A stretch of 64,000 nucleotides of DNA from contig NZ_FOIB01000006.1 in NCBI RefSeq assembly GCF_900111765.1, positions 558,001 to 622,000 of the forward strand. Direction: 5' to 3'. This DNA is from Myxococcus fulvus. Its GTDB lineage: Bacteria > Myxococcota > Myxococcia > Myxococcales > Myxococcaceae. The stretch's first letter is position 1. Each line of letters begins with the position of its first letter. The translations under genes were made by a program, and so were the position numbers. The notes under the pieces were generated by a model, which saw nothing but the letters and a program-made list of their open reading frames with translations, did no database searches and had not been told where the DNA came from. Of the stretch, positions 43,763-51,928 are shown in pieces.

Positions 43763-46354
43763 TCAGGGGTTGATCTTCCAGGGCACCGTCACGGCGGGCT
43801 GGAAGCAGTGCACCTGCGCGAGGTAGCCCAGGCCCAGCTCCTGCACCACGCCGGCGCCATACCCCCGCGCCTGGCACCACCGGCTGACCTCCAGCTTGGA
43901 GTCGGTGGACATGAAGGCGCTGGTGTTGGACACGGGGCCGAGCTGGTCCTTGGGCACGTCCTGGATGAGGCCGGAGTTGAAGCAGCCCACCCAGGGGCGT
44001 GAGGTCACCTCGAAAATCTGTCCCGTCGTCCAGCCCAGCTTGTTGCACCAGCGATGCGCGGCGGCGCCGCAGTCCAGGGTCTGCGCGACGCGCTCATCGG
44101 CGCAGAGCCCGTGCAGGCGCGACAGCTCCTCGAAGGTGACGGCCACGCTCTCGTGTTGGATGGGTCCGCACGCCACGTTGACGTCGGTGGCGTTGGCGCC
44201 GGCGAGCACGCCCAGGAGCGAGATGGGCGGACGGTTGCCGATGAGCTGCTGAATCGTCTCCAGGACGTTGGTGCTGTTGGCCAGCGCGTCATGCGCCCCG
44301 CGCTGAGCGCAGACGCGGTGCATGGCGGCCGAGCAGGCCCGCGTGCCGAGCGCCGCGTAGCTGTTGCACAGGTGGAGCTGCTGGCTCATGCCGAACTGCC
44401 CCTCGGTGGGCGTCTCCTGGATGGCGGTGTCCAGACAGTCCGCGCCCGGCGAGGTCATGCAGATGGAGCGGGCCGAGCGCGCGTGGTTGAAGAAGCGGAC
44501 CTCGTCGATGGCGCCCTTGAAGGAGCCCTCGCCATTGACGGGGCAGGACTCGGTGTTCATCGCGTTGCCCGCGCCGATGCTCAGCACGCCCGTGCCCAGG
44601 CGGAAGCTGCCCGGGGCCACCGGGAGGACGCGGCGCGTGGGCACGCCGTCGAGGTACTCGCGGAAGACGCCGGTGACGCCGTCCCAGGAGTAGCCCAGGT
44701 GGGTCCACGCGCCGACGGGCAGCGGCGGGCTGCGCCCCAGGCGCACGCGGGCGCCGTTGATGACGAGCGAGAGCTGCACCGAGTTGTCGGACTCGTAGAT
44801 GAGGTCGATGGCGCCCGACTTCTGGAAGAGGTAGCGATAGGGATTGCCGGTGGTGCATCCCGCGTGGATGTTCGCGTCGGGACGGACGGCGAGCTGCACG
44901 GTGAAGCCTCGCACCAGCGCGCCCACGCCGCGCACGGTGCCGCTGGGGTCCGTGAGATTCACGGTGAGGGCGCCGCCTCCGGGGACGACGAGCGCCTTGC
45001 CCTTGCCGTGCGGCTCCCACAGCGAGCCGGAGGTAGACTGCGTCACGAAGTTGCCCGCGGAGATGGACGCGGTGCCGGTGAGGGTGCCCGTGTAGAAATT
45101 GCCCGAGTGGTCCGGCGTGCGCGTCAAGTCATAGGCGCCCGCGCGCGTCACCAGCTCGTTCATGGGCAGGCTGAGCACGTGGAAGGGGTCCACCAGCTCG
45201 CCCACGTCCACCTCGTTGTAGTCCGACGTGTTGCTGCCGAAGAGGGCGAGCACGTCGTGGGACTTGGTGACGGGCAGGTAGCGACTGTCGTTGTTGGCGC
45301 CGGGTGGGAAGTTCTGCTCGGGGGCGCGCTCCTGCTCGAAGTTCCACATGGGGCCCGAGTAGAAGAGGTGCGCGATGTCGAGCCGGCCCGTGTTGATGGC
45401 GCCATCGATGTGGTACGCCGTCCAGCTGGTGTCCGCGCCAATCAGGCTCACCGCCTCTCGGCGCGCGCCATCCGTGTAGACGACGCCGGTGTACGTGACG
45501 TTGCGTCCCTCATGGTCCACCCAAGGGTAGGCGCCGCGCAGCAGCGGGCCGGACGTCGTCTCGCCGAAGAGCTCGCCAGTGGCGGCCTTGAGCTTCTGCC
45601 TCGCCAGCGGATAGCGCAGCACGCCCGAGGCCGTGTCGGTGCTCATCATCGACAGGGGACGCGGGTTGCTCCAGCCCGAGGCGGCGCAAGGCGTGGGGTT
45701 GTACGCGTACATCAGGTGGTCGATGCCGCCATCGTTCTGGGGACCGCCCTGGAAGATGAGCAGCCGACCATCGGAGGTCATCGTCGGCTCGATGCCTCGG
45801 ATGCTCGCGCCGGTGACGGTGGTCAGCGTCTCCAGGTTGCCGGTGGTGAACGACGAGATGTCGGCCTGCGGCGTGAAGGGCTGGGACACGCGGATGTCCA
45901 CCGGGCGGCGGCGGAACACGTTGGGGCCGTTGAACATCATCGAGTCGAAGAGGTACGGCTGGTACACTGCGAGCCCATCCACCAGCGTGTAGGGCAGGGC
46001 TGGGTGGGTGAAGCAGAACGCCAGCGCGTTCTCCCCGTTGCGCACCGCCGTGGTTCGCCCGTTGGAGAAGGCGGCGGAGAAGCTCGGCTTGCCCTCCGCG
46101 TCGTACGTCACCGCCTCCGGACGGAACACCCTCGCCACCCAGGTGGTGGTCGTCGTCGCGTGGTCCTCGCGGATGTTGCCCACGAAGACGCGCCCATCAA
46201 TCGTGGAGGAATGCCCATTCGCGCCGAAGGGCGTGCCGATGCGCGTGTTCACCAGCGAAGGGCGCTCCACCGCGAGGACCTCTGGCGCCGCCACTCCCGC
46301 GAAGAACAGCGTGGCGAGGCGTGGAACCCACCGCGAACGACTGTGTTTCGACAT
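43763..46354 (-). CDS. Large secreted protein with LamG-like domain
   Basis: The 863-residue protein has a signal peptide (LATLFFAGVAAPEVLA) and a strong CAGGAGG site. The first half (VERPSLVNTRIGTPFGANGHSSTIDGRVFVGNIRED) looks beta-rich, with QGGPQNDGGIDHLMYAYNP reminiscent of propeller blades. Residues at about 510-680 form a concanavalin/LamG-like jelly roll (GAWTHLGYSWDGVTGVFREYLDGV, FKGAIDEVRFFNHARSA). The C-terminal 200 residues contain spaced cysteines (CNSYAALGTRACSAAMHRVC, AAHRWCNKLGW, SRWCQARGYGAG), apparently a repeated disulfide motif. Carbohydrate or surface binding is likely; no catalytic site was found. It ends 13 bases from the convergent aminotransferase gene. Confidence 0.8.
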   Translation of the reverse strand: MSKHSRSRWVPRLATLFFAGVAAPEVLAVERPSLVNTRIGTPFGANGHSSTIDGRVFVGNIREDHATTTTTWVARVFRPEAVTYDAEGKPSFSAAFSNGRTTAVRNGENALAFCFTHPALPYTLVDGLAVYQPYLFDSMMFNGPNVFRRRPVDIRVSQPFTPQADISSFTTGNLETLTTVTGASIRGIEPTMTSDGRLLIFQGGPQNDGGIDHLMYAYNPTPCAASGWSNPRPLSMMSTDTASGVLRYPLARQKLKAATGELFGETTSGPLLRGAYPWVDHEGRNVTYTGVVYTDGARREAVSLIGADTSWTAYHIDGAINTGRLDIAHLFYSGPMWNFEQERAPEQNFPPGANNDSRYLPVTKSHDVLALFGSNTSDYNEVDVGELVDPFHVLSLPMNELVTRAGAYDLTRTPDHSGNFYTGTLTGTASISAGNFVTQSTSGSLWEPHGKGKALVVPGGGALTVNLTDPSGTVRGVGALVRGFTVQLAVRPDANIHAGCTTGNPYRYLFQKSGAIDLIYESDNSVQLSLVINGARVRLGRSPPLPVGAWTHLGYSWDGVTGVFREYLDGVPTRRVLPVAPGSFRLGTGVLSIGAGNAMNTESCPVNGEGSFKGAIDEVRFFNHARSARSICMTSPGADCLDTAIQETPTEGQFGMSQQLHLCNSYAALGTRACSAAMHRVCAQRGAHDALANSTNVLETIQQLIGNRPPISLLGVLAGANATDVNVACGPIQHESVAVTFEELSRLHGLCADERVAQTLDCGAAAHRWCNKLGWTTGQIFEVTSRPWVGCFNSGLIQDVPKDQLGPVSNTSAFMSTDSKLEVSRWCQARGYGAGVVQELGLGYLAQVHCFQPAVTVPWKINP

Positions 46355-46378
46355 GGGACCTCCTGACTTGGAGTTCCA

Positions 46379-46384
46379 ATTATG
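46379..46384 (-). promoter_or_regulatory. Possible -10 element of the LamG-protein gene
   Basis: CATAAT on the minus strand, 25 bases upstream of the start, is an AT-rich exception in the region and matches the -10 consensus in five of six positions. No good -35 is found, so an alternative sigma factor or activator may be used. Apart from this and the hairpin at 46639, the 377-base gap (46355-46731) holds nothing I recognise. Confidence 0.25.
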
Positions 46385-46638
46385 CTTGGATTCCTGACAT
46401 TGGTCGGGAGGCCCTCGGGGGCAGGTGAGGGGGGGCGGGCAATGGCTGTCCGGAGTGGAAAGTGCGGCTGCCGGTGGATGGCTGTCGTCAGGGGCCGCGT
46501 TGACAAGGTGGAAGGTGGCGGGCATCGTGGCGGAACTCGATGAGCCGCTCGACCCACCACGCATGTTGCTGCTGTGACGCACCTGCGGTGGGCGCCTGTC
46601 GACCCGTGGCCTGAGAAGCCTGGTTCGAGCTGGTTCAA

Positions 46639-46671
46639 GAAAGCCCACCATCCGCGAGGAGGTGGGCTTTC
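46639..46671 (+). terminator. Strong hairpin in the leader of the porin-sulfate operon
   Basis: GAAAGCCCACC (46639-46649) pairs perfectly over 11 bp with GGTGGGCTTTC (46661-46671), with an 11-base loop. The A-rich left flank and CUUUC right side resemble an intrinsic terminator. It lies 60 bases upstream of the porin ATG, and no gene on the plus strand ends here, so it could be a transcription attenuator or an operator in the leader of the operon. Confidence 0.5.
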
Positions 46672-46731
46672 GACTTTCAGGTGTTCGAAACCCCCGTCCA
46701 TCGCGTCCCTCTCCGCTGTCGAGGTTCCGCC

Positions 46732-48042
46732 ATGGCAGGTCCACCCCTGCATCGATGCCCCCCACTCCTGGCCACGGCGCTGGTCTGGCTGTGTTCGTCC
46801 GTCGCGCTGGCCCAGACACCTCCGCCCGCCGAGCCCGCGCCCACGCCGCCCGCTCCGGGGAGCGTCAGCGTGAGGGCGACGTCCGAGGGAATCTCCCTCC
46901 GCTCCGCCGACGACGCCCTGTTGCTGAAGCTTCGCGGCTACGTGCAACTGGATGGTCGCTTCTTCGAGAGCCGCGCGGACCGTCCCGGCGCGACCACGCT
47001 GCTCATCCGGCGCGCGCGTCCATTGCTGGAGGGGACGCTCTTCAGCCTGTTCGACTTCCGCCTGCTGGTGGACTTCGCGGCCAACGTGCCTCCGCTGTGG
47101 GATGCGTATCTGGAGTTCCGCCCGCGCAAGGAGGTCCGGGTGCGTGTGGGCAGGTTCCGTCCGCCGGTGGGGCTGGAGCGCAACCAGTCCGGCATCCATA
47201 CACTCTTCATCGAGCGAGCGCTGCCCACGGACCTGGTGCCCAACCGGGACGTGGGGGTGATGGTGCACGGGGAGCTGAAGGACGGCGTGGTGAGCTACGC
47301 GCTGGGGGCCTTCAACGGCACGGCGGACGGGGCGAGCGCCGACACCAACCTGGATGACAGCTTCGACCTGGCGGCGCGGGTGTTCGCCCATCCATTCCGG
47401 GCGCTGGGGCTCTCGTCGCTCTCCGGCCTGGGGCTGGGCATCGCGGCGTCGCGCGGGTCGCAGTTCGGCTCGGCGTCCACCACGGGCGAGGCGCCGCTGC
47501 GCTCCATGGGGCAGCAGACGTTCTTCATCTTCAGGACGGGCAATGGCCTGGGGGAGACCGTCGTCGCCCACGGCCCGCACGTGCGCTGGTCTCCACAGGG
47601 CTATCTCTACCTGGGGCCGCTGGGCGCGATGGCCGAGTACGTCTCCTCCACCCAGGAGGTCAATCTGGGGGAGCAGCACGCGCGGCTGCGCTTCGAATCC
47701 TGGCAGGCCAGCGCGTCGTACGTGCTCTTCGGAGGCAAGGCGGCCTACGACGGCGTGAAGCCCACCGAGCCGTTCGGCGCGAGCGCGGAAGGCTGGGGCG
47801 CGGTGGAGTTGGGGGCGCGCATGTCCGAGCTCCGCGTGGACCCGGACGCGTTCCCCGTCTACGCGGACCCGACGCGCTCGGCGCGCAAGGCCCATGGCTG
47901 GGGCGCGGTGGCCAACTGGTACCTCAACAACAACGTCCGGGTGGCCACCTCGTATGACCACACCGAGTACGAGGGAGGCGCCGTCGAGGGCGCTCGCCTG
48001 CCCGAGTCCGTCGTCATGTCCCGCTTCCAGGTGAGCTGGTGA
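46732..48042 (+). CDS. OprO/OprP-family outer-membrane porin
   Basis: A 436-residue protein has a signal peptide (LLATALVWLCSSVALAQ), a Pro-rich spacer, then a porin beta-barrel of the phosphate-selective OprO/OprP family: KLRGYVQLDGRFF, RRARPLLEGTLFSLFDFRLLVDF, VRVGRFRPPVGLERNQS and a C-terminal strand ending in a Trp (SRFQVSW), as needed for barrel assembly. The family forms anion channels. Its stop overlaps the GTG of the sulfate-binding protein gene, so here the channel probably serves sulfate or another sulfur oxyanion rather than phosphate. ATG 46732 gives a normal signal peptide; the upstream frame to 46681 does not. Confidence 0.9.
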   Translation: MAGPPLHRCPPLLATALVWLCSSVALAQTPPPAEPAPTPPAPGSVSVRATSEGISLRSADDALLLKLRGYVQLDGRFFESRADRPGATTLLIRRARPLLEGTLFSLFDFRLLVDFAANVPPLWDAYLEFRPRKEVRVRVGRFRPPVGLERNQSGIHTLFIERALPTDLVPNRDVGVMVHGELKDGVVSYALGAFNGTADGASADTNLDDSFDLAARVFAHPFRALGLSSLSGLGLGIAASRGSQFGSASTTGEAPLRSMGQQTFFIFRTGNGLGETVVAHGPHVRWSPQGYLYLGPLGAMAEYVSSTQEVNLGEQHARLRFESWQASASYVLFGGKAAYDGVKPTEPFGASAEGWGAVELGARMSELRVDPDAFPVYADPTRSARKAHGWGAVANWYLNNNVRVATSYDHTEYEGGAVEGARLPESVVMSRFQVSW

Positions 48043-49085
48043 AAGGCCCCTCCATGCATTCGTGGCTCGTGTCGTCCCTGCTCGTGCTCGCCCTCGTCGG
48101 GTGCTCCTCGAAGTCCTCCGGTGCCGACGCGGCCTCGGCAAGCAGCGTCACGCTGCTCAACGTGTCCTACGACCCCACGCGGGAGCTGTACGTGGACGTC
48201 AACGCGGCGTTCGCCAGGGATTGGGAGGCGAAGCGCGGACAGAAGGTGTCCATCAAGCAGTCCCATGGCGGCTCCGGCAAGCAGGCGCGGGCGGTCATCG
48301 ATGGGCTGGAGGCGGACGTCGTCACGCTGGCGCTGGCCTACGACGTGGACATGCTCCACGACAAGGCGTCGCTCATCCCGGAGGGTTGGCAGGCGAGGCT
48401 CCCGCACAACAGCGCGCCCTACACGTCCACCATCGTCTTCGTGGTGCGGAAGGGGAATCCCAAGGGCATCCGTGACTGGGAGGACCTGCTGCGCGAGGAT
48501 GTCGCGGTCATCACGCCCAACCCGAAGACGTCCGGCGGCGCGCGGTGGAACTACCTGGCCGCGTGGGGCCATGCGCTGCGCAAGCCGGGAGGCACCCCTG
48601 AGAGCGCGCGGGCCTTCGTGGAGGCGCTGTTCCGTCGGGTGCCGGTGCTCGACTCCGGCGCGCGCGGGTCCACCACCACGTTCGCCGAGCGCGGACTGGG
48701 CGACGTGCTCATCGCCTGGGAGAACGAGGCCTTCCTGCTGACGGACGAGGTGGGGCCGGGGCGGTTCGACATCGTCGTGCCCTCGGTGAGCATCCTGGCC
48801 GAGCCCCCCGTCGCGGTGGTGGACCGCCACGTGGACAAGCGCGGCACGCGCGCCGTGGCGGAGGCGTATCTCCAGTTCCTGTACTCGGAGGAGGGGCAGC
48901 GGCTGGCGGCGAAGCACCACTATCGCCCGCGCTCGGAGGCGGTGGCGAGCAAGGAGGGCGCCCGCTTCCCGAAGCTGAAGCTCTTCACCATCGACGAGGT
49001 GTTCGGCGGCTGGCGCAAGGCGCAGGCCGCGCACTTCGATGATGGCGGTGTCTTCGACCGCATCTACGTCCCCCAGGCGCGCTGA
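48039..49085 (+). CDS. sbp: Sulfate ABC transporter substrate-binding lipoprotein
   Basis: The 348-residue protein has a lipoprotein signal (SSLLVLALVGC). The sulfate-binding fold includes LLNVSYDPTRELYVDVN, QSHGGSGKQARAV (sulfate-loop Ser/Gly), DVVTLALAYDVD, NPKTSGGARWNYLAAWG and GLGDVLIAWENEA. These are signature segments of Sbp/CysP. A GTG at 48039 overlaps the porin stop; an ATG at 48054 gives a shorter, also acceptable signal. It delivers sulfate or thiosulfate to the CysTW permease encoded next. Confidence 0.94.
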   Translation: MKGPSMHSWLVSSLLVLALVGCSSKSSGADAASASSVTLLNVSYDPTRELYVDVNAAFARDWEAKRGQKVSIKQSHGGSGKQARAVIDGLEADVVTLALAYDVDMLHDKASLIPEGWQARLPHNSAPYTSTIVFVVRKGNPKGIRDWEDLLREDVAVITPNPKTSGGARWNYLAAWGHALRKPGGTPESARAFVEALFRRVPVLDSGARGSTTTFAERGLGDVLIAWENEAFLLTDEVGPGRFDIVVPSVSILAEPPVAVVDRHVDKRGTRAVAEAYLQFLYSEEGQRLAAKHHYRPRSEAVASKEGARFPKLKLFTIDEVFGGWRKAQAAHFDDGGVFDRIYVPQAR

Positions 49086-49088
49086 GCC

Positions 49089-49931
49089 ATGAGCACGCCC
49101 GCGCGTCGTCATGTCCTGCCCGGCTTCCGCCTGTCGCTGGGCTTCACCTGGGCCTATGTGGGGCTGTGGGTCCTCATCCCCCTGTCGAGCCTCTTCCTCA
49201 AGACGTTCTCCCTGACGTGGCCGCAGTTCTGGGAGACGGTGACGGCGCCCCGCGCGCTCGCGGCGTACCGGCTGAGCTTCAGCGCGTCGCTGGTGGCGGC
49301 GCTGGTCAACGTCGTCTTCGGTCTGCTCGTCGCGTGGGTGCTCGTACGCTACCGCTTCCCGGGGCGCTCGCTGGTGGAGTCGCTGGTGGACCTGCCCTTC
49401 GCGCTGCCCACGGCGGTGGCGGGGTTGACGCTCACCACGCTGTTCTCGTCGAAGGGCTGGTACGGGCAATATCTGGAGGCGCTGGGCGTGAAGGTGGCCT
49501 ACACCTCCGTGGGCATCGCCGTGGCGCTGACGTTCATCGGGCTGCCCTTCGTGGTGCGCACGGTGCAGCCGGTGCTGGAGGAACTGGACGCGGACGTGGA
49601 GGAGGCCGCGGCGACGCTGGGCGCCACGCCGTGGCAGACCTTCACGCGGGTGTTGTTCCCGGCCATCTATCCCGCGCTGCTCAGCGGCTTCACCCTGGCC
49701 TTCGCGCGGGCGCTGGGCGAGTACGGCTCGGTGGTCTTCATCTCCGGCAACATGCCGCTGCGCACCGAGATTGTGCCGCTGCTCATCGTCACCAAGCTGG
49801 AGCAGTACGACTACGCGGGGGCCACGGCCATCGCGGTGGTGATGCTGGTGACGTCGTTCCTGCTGCTGCTCGTCGTCAACCTGCTCCAGCGCTGGAGCCA
49901 CCGCCGGTTCGAAGTCCGGCCTGGAGCGTGA
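49089..49931 (+). CDS. cysT: Sulfate ABC transporter permease CysT
   Basis: A 280-residue inner-membrane protein has about six transmembrane helices. It carries the CysT signatures LPFALPTAVAGLTLTTLFSSKGWYGQ, the EAA loop EEAATLGATPWQTFTRVLFPAIYPALLSGFTLAFARALGEYGS (residues about 175-220) and SGNMPLRTEIVPLLI. It begins 3 bases after sbp, and its stop overlaps the start of cysW. Confidence 0.95.
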   Translation: MSTPARRHVLPGFRLSLGFTWAYVGLWVLIPLSSLFLKTFSLTWPQFWETVTAPRALAAYRLSFSASLVAALVNVVFGLLVAWVLVRYRFPGRSLVESLVDLPFALPTAVAGLTLTTLFSSKGWYGQYLEALGVKVAYTSVGIAVALTFIGLPFVVRTVQPVLEELDADVEEAAATLGATPWQTFTRVLFPAIYPALLSGFTLAFARALGEYGSVVFISGNMPLRTEIVPLLIVTKLEQYDYAGATAIAVVMLVTSFLLLLVVNLLQRWSHRRFEVRPGA

Positions 49932-50788
49932 CGGACATGCTGGCTCCTTCGAGTCTGGTGGCGCACCGCGCGACGCGCCCGCTGGAGGGCTCACGGTGGG
50001 TGCGCTGGACGCTCATCACCCTGGCGCTGGGCTTCCTGGCCGTCTTTCTCGTCGTCCCGCTGGTGGCGGTCTTCACCTTCGCGTTCCAGAAAGGGTGGGC
50101 CGCGTACGTGGCGGCCGTCACGGAGCCGGAGGCGCGCTCCGCCATCCTCCTGACGCTGACGGCCGCCAGTATCGCGGTGCCGCTCAACCTGGTCTTCGGA
50201 CTCTCGGCCGCGTGGCTGCTGGCGCGCTTCCAGTTCCAGGGACGTGCGTTGTTGCTGACGCTCATCGACCTGCCGTTCAGCGTGTCGCCCGTCATCGCGG
50301 GGCTCATCTTCGTGTTGCTCTTCGGGCGGCAGGGCTGGTTGGGGCCGTTCTTGGCCGAGCACGACGTGCACGTCATCTTCGCGGTGCCGGGCATCGTGCT
50401 GGCGACGGTGTTCATCACCTTCCCGTTCGTGGCCCGGGAGGTGCTCCCGGTGATGCAGGCGCAGGGCAGCGACGAGGAGGAGGCGGCGCTGACGCTGGGC
50501 GCGAGCGGCTGGCGCACCTTCCTGCGGGTCACGCTGCCGAAGGTGAAGTGGGGCGTGCTCTACGGCGTCATCCTGTGCAACGCGCGGGCGATGGGCGAGT
50601 TCGGCGCCGTCTCGGTGGTGTCCGGGCACGTGCGCGGCGTCACCACGACGCTGCCGCTGCACGCTGAGATTCTCTACAACGAATACGACTTCGCCGGAGC
50701 GTTCGCCGTGGCCTCGTTGCTTACGGTGCTGGCGCTCGTGACGCTGGTCCTGAAGAAGTACGTGGAGTGGAGGAGTGAGGCGTCATGA
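49928..50788 (+). CDS. cysW: Sulfate ABC transporter permease CysW
   Basis: The second permease subunit (286 residues from the overlapping GTG 49928, or 283 from ATG 49937) has six helices, IDLPFSVSPVIAGLIFVLLFGRQGWLG, and the EAA loop EEEAALTLGASGWRTFLRVTLPKVKWGVLYGVILCNARAMGEFGAV. SGHVRGVTTTLPLHAEILYNEYDF is typical of CysW. Both ends overlap neighbours (GTGA, ATGA), indicating coupled translation within the operon. Confidence 0.95.
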   Translation: MTDMLAPSSLVAHRATRPLEGSRWVRWTLITLALGFLAVFLVVPLVAVFTFAFQKGWAAYVAAVTEPEARSAILLTLTAASIAVPLNLVFGLSAAWLLARFQFQGRALLLTLIDLPFSVSPVIAGLIFVLLFGRQGWLGPFLAEHDVHVIFAVPGIVLATVFITFPFVAREVLPVMQAQGSDEEEAALTLGASGWRTFLRVTLPKVKWGVLYGVILCNARAMGEFGAVSVVSGHVRGVTTTLPLHAEILYNEYDFAGAFAVASLLTVLALVTLVLKKYVEWRSEAS

Positions 50789-51852
50789 GCATCATCGTCG
50801 AGCAGCTCACCCGGCGGTTCTCCCCGGGCGGCAGCCCCGCCGTCTCATCCGTGTCCTTCCAGGCGCCCGCGGGGGCCATCACCTCGTTGCTGGGCCCGTC
50901 GGGCGCGGGGAAGTCCACGCTCCTACGCCTCATCGCCGGGCTGGAGGTGCCCGACTCGGGGCGCGTCTTCATCGACGGCGCGGACTGTACGGCGCAGCCG
51001 GTGCAGCAGCGCAACGTGGGCGTCGTGTTCCAGAGCTATGCCCTGTTCCGCCACATGACGGTGCGGCAGAACGTCGCCTTCGGGTTGGAGATGCGCAAGC
51101 TGCCTCGGGCCGAGGTGGAGGCGCGGGTGGATGAGATGCTGCGCCTGGTGCAGCTCGAGGCCCTGGGGGCGCGTCATCCGGCGCAGCTCTCCGGAGGCCA
51201 GCGTCAGCGCGTGGCCTTCGCGCGGGCGCTCGCCATCCGCCCTCGCGTGTTGCTCCTGGACGAGCCCTTCGGCGCGCTGGACACGCGGGTGCGCGAGGAG
51301 CTTCGCGAGTGGCTGCATGGACTGCACGAGCGCACCGGGTTGACGACGCTCCTGGTGACGCATGACCAGCAGGAGGCGCTCGAAATCTCCCAGCACGTCG
51401 TGGTGCTGAGCGAGGGGCGCGTGGCCCAGGCGGGCTCACCGGAGGACATCTATGACCGTCCGACCTCGCCCTTCGTCGCGTCGTTCATCGGCGGGGCGAG
51501 CATCCTGCGAGGCCATGTCCAGCAGGGGCGCGCGGCGCTCGGCTCACTGGCGTTGGCGGTGCCGTCCGCGGCTCGTGAGGGCGAGGCGGTGCATGCCTTC
51601 GTGCGTCCGCATGACATCAAGCTGGCGCGCACGGATGAAGCAGCCCGAAGCCCGTCTCCTGTCACCGGGAGGGTGGAGCGCCTCAAGTCCGTGGGCGGCT
51701 TCGTCAAGGTGCTGTTGCGACTTCCTTCGGGGGATGAAGTGACGGTGCAGGTGTCTCGCTCCGAGTTCGATGCGCTCGGCGTCTCGGAAGGGGACGCGGT
51801 TCACGCGGATGTGCGCTCCGCCTCCGTCTTCGTGGGGGACTACGCCATCTGA
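50785..51852 (+). CDS. cysA: Sulfate ABC transporter ATPase CysA
   Basis: The 355-residue ATPase has Walker A GPSGAGKST (about residue 38), a Q-loop, the signature LSGGQRQRVAFARAL, Walker B VLLLDEPFGALD and the H-loop VTHDQQEALE. A C-terminal regulatory TOBE-like domain follows (VHAFVRPHDIKLAR, SPVTGRVERLKSVGGFVKVLLRL). It ends the porin-sbp-cysT-cysW-cysA operon, in which every junction overlaps or is 3 bases long. Confidence 0.96.
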   Translation: MSIIVEQLTRRFSPGGSPAVSSVSFQAPAGAITSLLGPSGAGKSTLLRLIAGLEVPDSGRVFIDGADCTAQPVQQRNVGVVFQSYALFRHMTVRQNVAFGLEMRKLPRAEVEARVDEMLRLVQLEALGARHPAQLSGGQRQRVAFARALAIRPRVLLLDEPFGALDTRVREELREWLHGLHERTGLTTLLVTHDQQEALEISQHVVVLSEGRVAQAGSPEDIYDRPTSPFVASFIGGASILRGHVQQGRAALGSLALAVPSAAREGEAVHAFVRPHDIKLARTDEAARSPSPVTGRVERLKSVGGFVKVLLRLPSGDEVTVQVSRSEFDALGVSEGDAVHADVRSASVFVGDYAI

Positions 51853-51857
51853 CTTTG

Positions 51858-51888
51858 TTGTCACTCCGAATGAAGTAAATGCTAGAAT
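51858..51888 (+). promoter_or_regulatory. Candidate promoter of the GH16 gene
   Basis: TTGTCA (51858-51863) and TAGAAT (51883-51888) resemble -35 and -10 elements, with a slightly long 19-base spacer. They sit in an AT-rich island 40 bases upstream of the start codon. Confidence 0.4.
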
Positions 51889-51928
51889 TCGAGTAAATCG
51901 TGTTCTCGCATTATTCCAGGAGGAGCGG

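Noticed and set aside
46600..46640. tRNA-like T-loop (GGTTCGAGC) upstream of the porin gene
   Set aside because: No T stem, anticodon arm or acceptor stem can be formed around it.
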